Source: an uncultured Bacteroidota bacterium (GTDB lineage Bacteria; Bacteroidota; Bacteroidia; Bacteroidales; GWA2-32-17). Taken from it: a stretch of 61,521 nucleotides of DNA. The stretch spans positions 1 through 61,521 of the forward strand of contig CAILUD010000125.1 of the NCBI GenBank assembly GCA_903837285.1. Reading direction: 5' to 3'. Positions 53,712 to 61,521 of this stretch are shown piece after piece. Numbering within the stretch: position 1 is the stretch's first letter; each line of letters starts with the position of its first letter. The notes beneath the pieces were generated by a model. That model had not been told where the DNA came from and ran no database searches. It saw nothing but the letters and a program-made list of their open reading frames with translations. A program made the translations under genes and the position numbers.

Positions 53712-55502
53712 ATGAATACATTTGAAGAATCAGGCATTCGCCCTGAGCTAAAAAAAGCTGTATTGGAGCTTGGCTTTGAAACCATTATGCCAGTACAGGA
53801 ACAAGTAATTCCAGTAGTGCTTGAATCAAAGGACGATATAATTGCCCTTGCACAAACTGGTACAGGTAAAACCGCAGCATTTGGTTTGCCGGTATTAAGT
53901 TTACTAGATTTAGATTCACGTGAAACACAGGCTTTAATTTTAAGTCCAACACGTGAGCTTTGTATACAAATTACCAAAGACTTAATGTCTTATGGAAAGT
54001 ATTTAACAGGCTTAAGAGTTACCGCTGTTTATGGCGGAGCAAGTATCGAAAATCAGATTTCGCAGTTAAAATCCGGAGCACATGTAATTGTTGCAACACC
54101 AGGAAGAATGAATGATTTAATTAGAAGAAAAAGAGTTTTTCTTTCTAACGTTCAGACTGTTGTTTTAGATGAAGCCGATGAAATGCTTAATATGGGCTTT
54201 ACCGAAGACCTTAATTTGATTTTAGAAAAAGTTCCTGCAGAACGCAGAACATTACTCTTTTCTGCAACAATGTCAAACGAAGTTGCCTCTATTGCAAAGA
54301 ATTACATGCATACACCTGTAAATATTACAATAGGTAAAAAAAATTCGGGTGCAGAAAACGTAAGTCATCATGCATATATAATTAATGCAAAAGACAGATA
54401 TTTGGTTTTAAAAAGGATAGTAGATTATTATCCGGAAATTTATGGAATTATTTTTTGCAGAACCCGTTTAGAAACTGCAGAAATTGCAGAAAAACTTATG
54501 AAAGATGGTTATAACGCTGATGCGTTACATGGAGATCTTTCTCAAACACAGCGAGATTATGCTATGCAACGATTCAGATCAAAAAATCTACAGATATTAG
54601 TTGCTACCGATGTTGCTGCCCGTGGATTGGATGTTGACAATATTACACATGTAATTAATTATAATCTTCCAGACGATAACGAAATATATACACATAGGAG
54701 CGGAAGAACGGGTAGAGCTGGAAAAACAGGAATTTCGATTTCACTGACTCACGTTAAAGAAAAGTTCAGATTGCAGCATATCGAAAAAATGATTGGTCGC
54801 AAATTTGAAACAAAACAAATCCCCGGCGGAAAAGACATCTGTAAGAAGCAGTTATTCAACATGATTGACAAAATGGAAAATGTTGATGTTAACGAAGATG
54901 AAATAACAATATTTTTACCTGCACTATACGAAAAACTTGCTCATTTAGAAAAAGAAGAAATTATTAAACGCTTTGTTTCACTTGAGTTTAATCGCTTTTT
55001 AGATTACTATCAAAAAGCACCAGATTTGAATCTTGAAGCTAGAAGAAGTAATGATGAAAGAAGAGATAGGCCAGAAAGAAATGAAAGAGGCGATCGCAAC
55101 GAAAGAAGAGAAAGAAGCGAAAGGGGTGATAGAAGAGACAAAGCACAGATTCGCGAAGCTTCTGCATTTACTGTTTTACGCGTTAACATGGGTTCAGCAG
55201 ATGGGTTAGAAGTTAGAGAACTTATTGGAATGGTAAATAATTTTACACAAGATAGAAGTATTGCAATTGGCAGAGCTGAAATAAGACCATACTTCACTTT
55301 ATTTGGTGTTGATTCAACCTCTGTAAATCAGGTTTTAAAATCATTTGAAGGACAACGAATAAATAATCGCGAATTAATTATTGAAGTTGCCCGTGAATCT
55401 GATCAGCATATTAGTGGTGGTGGTAACAGAAGTGAAAGAAGAAGTGATGGGCCAAGAAAACCAAGAAACGAAAGACCATTTAGAGGTAACAGAAGATCAT
55501 AA
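53712..55502 (+). CDS. deaD: DEAD-box RNA helicase with DbpA-type RNA-binding domain
   Basis: 596 residues. The helicase core shows AQTGTGKTAAFGLP, PTRELCIQI, TPGRMNDLI, DEADEMLNMGF, SATM, DVAARGLDV and HRSGRTGRAG in order. A linker rich in Arg/Glu (about 447-480) precedes a DbpA/CsdA RNA-binding domain (about 485-570), and the tail is basic (RSERRSDGPRKPRNERPF). Length and layout match DeaD/CsdA, which unwinds RNA during ribosome assembly and cold growth. The 5' hairpin at 53548 may regulate it. A palindromic element separates it from an RluA-type gene. Confidence 0.94.
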   Translation: MNTFEESGIRPELKKAVLELGFETIMPVQEQVIPVVLESKDDIIALAQTGTGKTAAFGLPVLSLLDLDSRETQALILSPTRELCIQITKDLMSYGKYLTGLRVTAVYGGASIENQISQLKSGAHVIVATPGRMNDLIRRKRVFLSNVQTVVLDEADEMLNMGFTEDLNLILEKVPAERRTLLFSATMSNEVASIAKNYMHTPVNITIGKKNSGAENVSHHAYIINAKDRYLVLKRIVDYYPEIYGIIFCRTRLETAEIAEKLMKDGYNADALHGDLSQTQRDYAMQRFRSKNLQILVATDVAARGLDVDNITHVINYNLPDDNEIYTHRSGRTGRAGKTGISISLTHVKEKFRLQHIEKMIGRKFETKQIPGGKDICKKQLFNMIDKMENVDVNEDEITIFLPALYEKLAHLEKEEIIKRFVSLEFNRFLDYYQKAPDLNLEARRSNDERRDRPERNERGDRNERRERSERGDRRDKAQIREASAFTVLRVNMGSADGLEVRELIGMVNNFTQDRSIAIGRAEIRPYFTLFGVDSTSVNQVLKSFEGQRINNRELIIEVARESDQHISGGGNRSERRSDGPRKPRNERPFRGNRRS

Positions 55503-55512
55503 ATAAACCCTT

Positions 55513-55580
55513 TTGTCATGCAGAACTCCGCTTCGGCGGAGTGAAGCATCTATAACTAGATTCTTCGCTCTGAATGACAA
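55513..55580. repeat. Palindromic element, family A copy 5
   Basis: Outer TTGTCATgCAGA/TCTGAATGACAA arms, a CTCCGC/GCGGAG hairpin in the left half, and GAAGcATCTA/TAGATtCTTC in the middle. It sits between the helicase gene and the pseudouridine synthase gene. Confidence 0.75.
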
Positions 55581-55600
55581 GAAAAAAATAGTTTCAAAAA

Positions 55601-56524
55601 TTGAAACCACAAGAAAACAAGATTAAATTTGTTACTTCAATCCCCAAACAATCAAAGTTTGAGATTAAAGAACCAGACTTATTGATTAAGTTTTTGCGAA
55701 AACAATTTCCAGGAAAGGGAAGTAATAAAGTTAAATCGTGGCTCGAACATAAAAAAGTAGCTGTTAATAATAAAACAGTTACTTATTTTAATTTTCCACT
55801 TGAAATTGGTAATATTGTTACGGTAACATGGATAACCGCTCAAAATAACACTCAATTACCCGGACTTAAAATTTTATTCGAAGACAACGATATTGTTGTT
55901 ATTGATAAAGAAGCTGGCTTGCTTTCAATTGCAACCGAAAAAGAAAGAGAGCGAACCGCTTATGGTTTACTTTCTGATTTTGTAAAAAGAGCAAATCCCA
56001 GAGCAAAAATATTTATTGTTCATCGGTTAGATAGAGAAACATCAGGTGTAATGGTTTTTGCTAAAAGCGAGGAAGTTAAAATTATTCTTCAGGAAAACTG
56101 GCAGGAAATGGTTAAAGAGCGAACATATGCAGTTGTTGTAGAAGGTGAAGTGGAAGAAAAAGAAGGAACCATGACTTCTTGGTTGAAGGAAAACAAAGCT
56201 TTTCAAATGTATTCGCAAAGCACACCATCCGAGGATGCACAAGAAGCAATAACTCATTATAAATTGGTAAAGCAAAATCAGCATTATTCGCTTTTAAATG
56301 TACAACTCGAAACAGGAAGAAAAAACCAGATACGTGTTCATTTTAACGATTTAGGTTTTCCAGTTGTTGGAGACAGAAAATATGGTGCTTCACATAATCC
56401 GCTGGGCCGTTTAGGTTTACATGCAAAAGTAATTGCGTTTTTGCATCCCGAAACAAAGAATATTGTGCGCTTTGAATCGCCAACCCCCAAAGAATTTTTA
56501 AGATTAGTAGAGGCAAGGAGTTAA
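55601..56524 (+). CDS. RluA-family pseudouridine synthase
   Basis: 307 residues. An N-terminal S4-like RNA-binding segment (KFLRKQFPGKGSNKVKSWLE) precedes the catalytic domain with HRLDRETSGV, catalytic Asp144, and later LETGRKNQIRVHF and GDRKYGAS. It isomerises uridine in rRNA or tRNA. The only nearby in-frame start is the TTG at 55601, with a stop just upstream. It is 98 bp downstream of deaD, with a palindromic element in between. The exact RNA site is unknown. Confidence 0.92.
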   Translation: MKPQENKIKFVTSIPKQSKFEIKEPDLLIKFLRKQFPGKGSNKVKSWLEHKKVAVNNKTVTYFNFPLEIGNIVTVTWITAQNNTQLPGLKILFEDNDIVVIDKEAGLLSIATEKERERTAYGLLSDFVKRANPRAKIFIVHRLDRETSGVMVFAKSEEVKIILQENWQEMVKERTYAVVVEGEVEEKEGTMTSWLKENKAFQMYSQSTPSEDAQEAITHYKLVKQNQHYSLLNVQLETGRKNQIRVHFNDLGFPVVGDRKYGASHNPLGRLGLHAKVIAFLHPETKNIVRFESPTPKEFLRLVEARS

Positions 56525-56629
56525 TACTTTAAAATTTCCAACTTCAATTTTTTTAATTATTTTAGCAAAAAAGAATTTGCGATTATTTTGTTTTTTTGTG
56601 GTAGATGAAATGGTTGTTGGATTCTTACA

Positions 56630-56725
56630 CCAATTATAATTATAAAATAGACCAACCAATTGTCCTCTTTTTGAAGAGGGTAGGGAGATGAATAAAAAAA
56701 TCGGGCTATTTTATAGATAAAATGG
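56630..56725. repeat. MITE-like palindromic element, copy 2
   Basis: Shares about 80 bp with 1154-1233, including TATAAAATAGACCAACC, the CCTCTTTTTGAAGAGG hairpin and GGGAGATGAATAAAAAAA. Its terminal inverted repeats are less perfect than in copy 1. It lies in the gap before the CoA-transferase genes. Confidence 0.75.
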
Positions 56726-56791
56726 TTATAGTTAAAAAAATTTTTCGTGAGATTTTGTGTATTAGTGTTTTAGTGGCAAAAACAAATAAAT

Positions 56792-57490
56792 ATGAATAAA
56801 GTTGTAAAAAATGCCGAAGAGGCAATAAAAGGAATGTCCGATAATATGACCGTTATGTTTGGTGGTTTTGGACTTTGTGGTATTCCTGAAAATGTAATCA
56901 GAGTTCTTGCACAAACTCAAATTAAAGGGTTGGTTTGTATTTCAAATAATTGTGGAGTCGATGATTTTGGTTTAGGATTTTTATTAAAAAATAAACAAAT
57001 CCGAAAAATGGTTGCTTCCTATGTTGGCGAAAATGCTGAGTTTGAAAGACAAATGCTATCAGGCGAACTCGAGGTAGAACTTAATCCACAAGGTACATTG
57101 GCAGAACGTATAAGAGCTGGCGGTGCCGGTATTCCAGCTTTTTTTGTCCCTGCTGGTTATGGAACTGAAGTTGCAATTGGAAAAGAGGAACGCGAATTTA
57201 ATGGTAAAATGCATATTCTTGAACATGCATTAACTGCTGATTTTGCTGTTGTTAAAGCATGGAAGGGCGATACAAATGGTAACTTAATTTATAAATATAC
57301 TGCCTCAAATTTTAATAATATGATGGCCATGGCTGGAAAAATTACAATTGCTGAAGTAGAAGAACTTGTTCCAGCAGGCCAGTTAGATCCAAATTTTATT
57401 CATACACCAGGAATTTTTGTTCAAAGAATTTTTCAGGGTGTAAATTATGAAAAACGTATAGAACAAGTTACAACTTCAAATCCAAAATAA
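56792..57490 (+). CDS. scoA: 3-oxoacid CoA-transferase subunit A
   Basis: 232 residues of CoA-transferase family I. It moves CoA between succinate (or acetate) and acetoacetate or related acids. Recognisable stretches are [36 protein letters not shown] and GYGTEVA. The catalytic glutamate is supplied by subunit B, encoded 110 bp downstream beyond a palindromic element. Nearby acyl-CoA carboxylase and ptb-buk genes fit a wider acyl-CoA network. Specificity could be acetoacetate or butyrate type. Confidence 0.92.
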   Translation: MNKVVKNAEEAIKGMSDNMTVMFGGFGLCGIPENVIRVLAQTQIKGLVCISNNCGVDDFGLGFLLKNKQIRKMVASYVGENAEFERQMLSGELEVELNPQGTLAERIRAGGAGIPAFFVPAGYGTEVAIGKEEREFNGKMHILEHALTADFAVVKAWKGDTNGNLIYKYTASNFNNMMAMAGKITIAEVEELVPAGQLDPNFIHTPGIFVQRIFQGVNYEKRIEQVTTSNPK

Positions 57491-57498
57491 TTAAAAGA

Positions 57499-57573
57499 GT
57501 CATGCTGAGGCACTCGAAGCATGGCGATTTAAAAGAAAAATAATAAATCATCCTTCGAGAGCCTCAGGATGAC
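57499..57573. repeat. Palindromic element, family A copy 4, inside scoAB
   Basis: Arms GTCATGCTGAGG and CCTCAGGATGAC pair, with inner ACTCGAAGcATG/CATcCTTCGAGA arms around an AT-rich loop. It is in the spacer between scoA and scoB. Confidence 0.82.
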
Positions 57574-57600
57574 AGAAAGTTAACAATTAATAAAATCAAA

Positions 57601-58254
57601 ATGGGCCTAGATAAAAACCAAATAGCAAAACGTATTGCACAGGAGTTAAAAGATGGATATTATGTAAATCTTGGTATTGGTATTCCTACTTTAGTTGCTA
57701 ATTATGTTCCCGAAAATATTGAAGTAACATTACAGTCGGAAAATGGATTATTGGGAATTGGACCATTTCCAACACCCAATAAAGTTGAGGCTGATTTAAT
57801 AAATGCAGGAAAACAAACTGTAACATATGTTGACGGTGCTTCGTTTTTTGACTCTGCAACCAGCTTTGCAATGATACGTGGCGGACACGTTGACTTAACA
57901 ATACTTGGAGCTTTTGAAGTTTCTGAAGAAGGTGATATTGCCAGCTGGAAAGTTCCTGGAAAACTTGTTAAAGGCATGGGTGGAGCAATGGATTTAGTTG
58001 CTTCGGCAAAAAACATTATTGTTGCAATGCAACATTCTAACAAAGGGCAATCAAAAATTCTTAAAAAATGCACATTGCCATTAACTGGTGTAAAATGTGT
58101 AAAAAGAATAGTTACCGATTTAGCTGTTATGGATGTTACTCCAAATGGTTTTAAATTACTCGAAAGAGCACCTGGGGTTACCGTTGAAGAAATTATTGCT
58201 GCAACTGAAGGGAAATTAATTATTGAAGGCGAAATCCCAGAAATGAAACTATAG
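57601..58254 (+). CDS. scoB: 3-oxoacid CoA-transferase subunit B
   Basis: 217 residues. The catalytic Glu47 lies in [13 protein letters not shown], and the N-terminal [15 protein letters not shown] is typical. It pairs with scoA to complete a heterodimeric enzyme that interconverts CoA esters during ketone body or fatty acid metabolism. It is followed after 28 bp by the TAXI receptor gene, with no terminator between, so that receptor may be in the same transcript. Confidence 0.94.
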   Translation: MGLDKNQIAKRIAQELKDGYYVNLGIGIPTLVANYVPENIEVTLQSENGLLGIGPFPTPNKVEADLINAGKQTVTYVDGASFFDSATSFAMIRGGHVDLTILGAFEVSEEGDIASWKVPGKLVKGMGGAMDLVASAKNIIVAMQHSNKGQSKILKKCTLPLTGVKCVKRIVTDLAVMDVTPNGFKLLERAPGVTVEEIIAATEGKLIIEGEIPEMKL

Positions 58255-58282
58255 TATTTTTCATTTTGTTAAATGAAAAAAC

Positions 58283-59578
58283 ATGAAAAATAAAATATTC
58301 TTTCTTGTTGGCGTCTTTTTAATTATTCTGGCTTTAGCCGGTTGTAACAATAAGAAAGAATATAAATTTGCAACAACATCAAAAGGCACTTCTTATAATG
58401 AGGTTGGGGGTTTAGTAACCGAACTTATTAATAAAAACGACAACATTCATTTTACAATGTTAGAAGGGAGTGAATTGGGCTCCTTTGTAAATTGTAAAAA
58501 AATATATCGTAATGAAGTAGATTTTGCAATTGCTCAGAACGACACTAAAGTCTCTGGATTTCTTGATGGTGAAGGCTCAGTGGTAGATTCAAAAATAAGA
58601 ACCGTAATTCCACTTTATCCCGAAATTTTGTTCGTTGTTTATGCTGATACAATTGTTGCTAATGACATTAAAGAACTTGTTACCGGAAGGCGCATTGGCG
58701 TTGGCCCTTTTAATAGTGGAACCCATCGTTTTTTTGAAGCATATTTAAAACATTGTGGAATAGATTCAACTGCATTTAAATTTGTTCATAGTTCTTGGGC
58801 AGAAAATGTGGTGTCTGATAAAATTGATATTAGTGTAAACGTGGGAGGATACAATGCTTCGGCTGTAGTAGATATGCTTAATACAAAAAAATGTAAAATT
58901 TTTAGCTTGGGTGATTATCGGTTATATGGAAAAGGCTCGCCGGTTGAGGGCTTTTGTATGAATTACACAACTGCACGACCTTTTATTATTCCAATGCAAA
59001 CATATTCATACGGTCCAAAAGAACCTGTATTAACCCTTGCAGTTGATGCGGTATTGCTTTGTAACAAAGATGTTGATGCAAATGATGTTTATACAATTGT
59101 TGATGAGTTAATGAAAAATTCAAAAATATTAGTAGATAAAAACCCTTTGCTTTCTTCTATTAATTCTAAATTCGATCAGGGAACTTTAAATTTCCCGTTA
59201 CACGAAGGAACTATACGTTATCTGGAGCGCGATGAACCTTCGTTTATTGAAAAACACATTGATATTATAGGGTTTTTAACAACAATATTAATGGCAGGCT
59301 CAGGTGTTCTACTTGCTTTTTTTAGAAAGATGAAAGCCGCAAAAAAAGACAGAATAGATGAATATTACGAAAAAGTGCTAACAATAGAAAAAACAATGTC
59401 TGAAATTAACTCATCAGACGAAATAAAAGCATCACTCGATAAGCTTCATTTAATTAAACAAGATGCATTTAAAGCATTAATTGAAGAAAAACTTTTAGCA
59501 AATGAAAGTTTTAATATTTTTCTTGGCCTAACCGATACTATTATAATAAGGCTTGAGAAAAAGAAGGAAGAATTATAG
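58283..59578 (+). CDS. TAXI-family TRAP solute receptor, orphan, membrane-tethered
   Basis: 431 residues. Lipoprotein-like signal (lipobox LALAGC, Cys21), then a TAXI solute-binding domain (about 25-310; ATTSKGTSYNEVGGLV, GVGPFNSGTHRFFEAYLKH). A membrane span follows at about 333-351 and a charged coiled coil to the end (MKAAKKDRIDEYYEKVLTI). Classical TAXI receptors are free periplasmic proteins working with a DctQM-type permease; none is in the window. The C-terminal anchor and coiled coil suggest a sensor or a tethered receptor. Ligand unknown. Confidence 0.8.
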   Translation: MKNKIFFLVGVFLIILALAGCNNKKEYKFATTSKGTSYNEVGGLVTELINKNDNIHFTMLEGSELGSFVNCKKIYRNEVDFAIAQNDTKVSGFLDGEGSVVDSKIRTVIPLYPEILFVVYADTIVANDIKELVTGRRIGVGPFNSGTHRFFEAYLKHCGIDSTAFKFVHSSWAENVVSDKIDISVNVGGYNASAVVDMLNTKKCKIFSLGDYRLYGKGSPVEGFCMNYTTARPFIIPMQTYSYGPKEPVLTLAVDAVLLCNKDVDANDVYTIVDELMKNSKILVDKNPLLSSINSKFDQGTLNFPLHEGTIRYLERDEPSFIEKHIDIIGFLTTILMAGSGVLLAFFRKMKAAKKDRIDEYYEKVLTIEKTMSEINSSDEIKASLDKLHLIKQDAFKALIEEKLLANESFNIFLGLTDTIIIRLEKKKEEL

Positions 59579-59649
59579 GGGAATGTTTTGCTCTTCGCCT
59601 TTATTCGAGTTTTTATACAACAAAGAGTCTTTTTTATAAAAAGAACAAT

Positions 59650-61371
59650 TTACAGCGGCTCTTTCAATTCCCACTTAACTTCAATTTCCCAATTAGAGCG
59701 AAGGTTTATTTCTTCGGAATAAAAATAAAGTTTTTCAGGTTGTTTGTGTTCTAGGTAGCAACCAGTATCCCACTTGCCATTATTGTTATTGTCGGCAAAA
59801 GCACGTAACTTATATTTTCCGGGATTTAATCTGTCAAGCTTTTTTGTTTGTGGAAGTTTTCCCGACCATTCTGTAACAACTGTTTCTTTTGCATCAATAA
59901 TTTGAAAAACATATGAATTATCGGTACCGGTAAAGCTAAAATTAACAGCGCTATAATAATCTGTAGCAGATGATTTGAATGATTTTATTAAAGAATCACA
60001 CGAGTAACCATAAACATCTTTAGCACTATCTTTATTTATCCGAAAACGATAATTCATTTCTTCTTTCCATGGATAGCTTACGAAGTAAATGCACGATGAA
60101 AGACTATCAATAATAATTTTAGGTGTTATTTTATGAAAAACACTGTCTTTGGCTTCTTCTAAAATTATTTTATCTGTTGTTAAAGGTAAAACAGGGTTTG
60201 AAAACTTTAATCTTAACAAATCATTGTAGCTAATTTGTTGGTTGTTTTGGAAATTTGTTAAAACTGTTACTTTTTTAATATAAACAGGTTTTTTAGCATT
60301 TTCAGTATAAACAAAAGTAACTGAATCAACAGCATCATAAAGTCTGTTTAATGTGTCTTTTTTAATGTAAGAAATTTTAAATTTAACACTATCTCTGCTA
60401 TAATCAGTAGAATCTAAAAGCCAGATTGTGAGAGAATCGAGTCTGTTATTTTTATCTGCAATATATTTGTTCGTTGTTATCGGTTCAACAGTTAATTTTC
60501 CTAATCCTTTTCTGTTAAAATAAATTTGACATTTATTTTTTAATAGTCTGTCAGATTTCTTAATAAATTGTTTAACCCGGTCTTCTTCAAACGAATAAAA
60601 AACTAAGTTTATCGGACTAAAATCTGTTTTAGTTGAGGTTACTATAGAGTCTTCTTTTAAAGTGTCTGTTTGTATTCTGTTTATTGCATTTGGAATAATC
60701 AAAGTATCCGAAAAAGCTATTTTTTCGTTAGGCATATCAAATAACAAATTGCTGTTGGCATCCTTAAGCCCGAATATTTTATATTTTCCACTTCTTAAAT
60801 TCTCAATGCTAAACATACCGCTTGCATTGGTTTTGCCAATATAAAAAGGAATATTTTTTAATGGTACCGAATCAAAATTATCATTGTATAAAAGAACAAA
60901 CATTCCGTTTTCCGGTTTTTGAGTGTAAGCATCTAAAATTTTCCCAGATATTTTTAACGAATCAATGAATTGTCCGGTAGAAAAACAGAAATGAAAATTA
61001 TCAATTGAATTATTTTCATTTAAGTCGGCAATGGCGTCAGAAAAATTAAGATTATAGGTTGTGTTGGCAAGTAAAGTATCTTCAAAAGTTATAATTACCG
61101 ATTTTGTTTTACATAAAACTTTAGGTTTTTCTTTCATTGGTGGCGAAACAACCAATTTTTCCTGAATAGATTTTAATTGAACAAATTCGTCAAAATCAAG
61201 TATTATTTTTTTTTCAGTAAAATTTGTTGATTTGTTTGCTGGTGTGCTTGTTAAAAGTACTGGTGGCTTTTCGTCTTTTGGCCCACCCTCTAAAGCCGAT
61301 TGACTGGCACAAGAGTACAGCAAAATTACAAACGCATAAATTATTGTATATAAGAGATAACGGTTTTTCAA
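59650..61371 (-). CDS. Ig-like (Big_5-type) lipoprotein
   Basis: 573 residues, TTG start, lipobox LLYSC with Cys21. The mature start SALEGGPKDEKPPVLLTSTP is a hallmark of a Bacteroidetes lipoprotein group with an N-terminal Big_5 Ig-like domain (IILDFDEFVQLKSI). A carboxypeptidase-regulatory-like domain (about 145-215, ISGKILDAYTQKPENGMFVL) and further beta-rich parts follow. It is probably anchored at the outer membrane. Function is not established. It converges with the TAXI receptor gene. Confidence 0.83.
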   Translation of the reverse strand: MKNRYLLYTIIYAFVILLYSCASQSALEGGPKDEKPPVLLTSTPANKSTNFTEKKIILDFDEFVQLKSIQEKLVVSPPMKEKPKVLCKTKSVIITFEDTLLANTTYNLNFSDAIADLNENNSIDNFHFCFSTGQFIDSLKISGKILDAYTQKPENGMFVLLYNDNFDSVPLKNIPFYIGKTNASGMFSIENLRSGKYKIFGLKDANSNLLFDMPNEKIAFSDTLIIPNAINRIQTDTLKEDSIVTSTKTDFSPINLVFYSFEEDRVKQFIKKSDRLLKNKCQIYFNRKGLGKLTVEPITTNKYIADKNNRLDSLTIWLLDSTDYSRDSVKFKISYIKKDTLNRLYDAVDSVTFVYTENAKKPVYIKKVTVLTNFQNNQQISYNDLLRLKFSNPVLPLTTDKIILEEAKDSVFHKITPKIIIDSLSSCIYFVSYPWKEEMNYRFRINKDSAKDVYGYSCDSLIKSFKSSATDYYSAVNFSFTGTDNSYVFQIIDAKETVVTEWSGKLPQTKKLDRLNPGKYKLRAFADNNNNGKWDTGCYLEHKQPEKLYFYSEEINLRSNWEIEVKWELKEPL

Positions 61372-61468
61372 GAGATTAATATTTCATTGCAAAAATACAA
61401 AAATAACAACTACTTCTTTTGATATAAAAGGACGATTAGGTTTTATTAACTTCAATTCAAAAATAAAT

Positions 61469-61476
61469 TACCTTTG
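61469..61476 (+). promoter_or_regulatory. Candidate -7 box at right edge
   Basis: TACCTTTG matches TAnnTTTG and lies 19 bp before an ATG at 61496. Confidence 0.45.
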
Positions 61477-61495
61477 AAAAATAAAATTTTTAGGT

Positions 61496-61521
61496 ATGAC
61501 TTCATTGTTTATTACTTGGAA
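61496..61521 (+). CDS. Start of a gene cut by the window edge, possibly lgt
   Basis: Only eight full codons are visible (MTSLFITW). Prolipoprotein diacylglyceryl transferases of Bacteroidetes often begin with a similar hydrophobic LxFITW-like phrase, and a good -7 box precedes it. With so little sequence, the identity is a guess and the reading frame itself is only supported by the promoter. Confidence 0.3.

Overview
The window is 61.5 kb of AT-rich DNA (about one third G+C by eye, not computed) from a member of the Bacteroidetes, most likely an anaerobic or facultative Bacteroidales/Marinilabiliales-type organism. The reasons are the lipoprotein signals, the Bacteroidetes -7 boxes of the form TAnnTTTG, a DUF4492-cydAB operon, a CcsBA fusion, many LytTR, NarL and hybrid two-component proteins, weak Shine-Dalgarno sequences and characteristic dispersed palindromes. 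Nothing in the window names a genus. No rRNA, tRNA or CRISPR array was seen.

Layout. 0-3.6 kb: the end of a histidine kinase, a LytTR response regulator, and a lipoprotein/secreted-protein pair behind a candidate LytTR site. 3.7-5.8 kb: an ABC exporter. 6-7 kb: a DUF6125-like protein. 7.2-9.3 kb: phosphate butyryltransferase and butyrate kinase, for ATP from butyryl-CoA or related acyl-CoA. 9.6-18 kb: an NAD-linked three-subunit [FeFe] hydrogenase (HydABC) in a co-directional cluster with a hydrogenase-like sensor kinase, two receiver-only regulators and a receiver-kinase hybrid. 18.4-21.1 kb: a divergent Cache-PAS kinase and NarL regulator. 21.3-26.1 kb: CcsBA cytochrome c maturation protein plus two lipoproteins. 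26.4-31.6 kb: GcvH, aconitase and monomeric isocitrate dehydrogenase. 31.6-32.5 kb: a REP-associated tyrosine transposase (RAYT) inside an array of REP-type hairpins. 32.5-35.5 kb: GmhA, two glycosyltransferases and an S4 protein. 35.8-40.9 kb: ferritin, a cytochrome bd operon and a Crp/Fnr regulator. 41-43.2 kb: CoA-binding protein, PheS and a peptidyl-prolyl isomerase. 43.4-48.9 kb: a four-gene cassette that looks like a divergent chaperone-usher surface-fibre system. 49.5-53.1 kb: a biotin-dependent acyl-CoA carboxylase operon. 53.7-61.4 kb: DEAD-box helicase, RluA-type pseudouridine synthase, 3-oxoacid CoA-transferase, an orphan TAXI receptor and an Ig-like lipoprotein. The start of a further gene, possibly lgt, is at the right edge.

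How it works together. HydABC can reoxidise NADH and ferredoxin as H2, Ptb-Buk makes ATP from acyl-CoA, and the carboxylase and CoA-transferase connect acyl-CoA pools. The hydrogenase-like sensor kinase probably reports H2 or redox state to the neighbouring receivers. Cytochrome bd and ferritin suggest oxygen and iron defence.

The most notable points are the chaperone-usher-like cassette with a terminator between its two subunit genes; the H2-sensor signalling cluster, where the proton-shuttle cysteine position carries aspartate; the RAYT bracketed by two near-identical double hairpins; paired 21-bp-phased repeats that fit a LytTR operator; and several families of palindromic or MITE-like elements, many lying between genes of the same operon.
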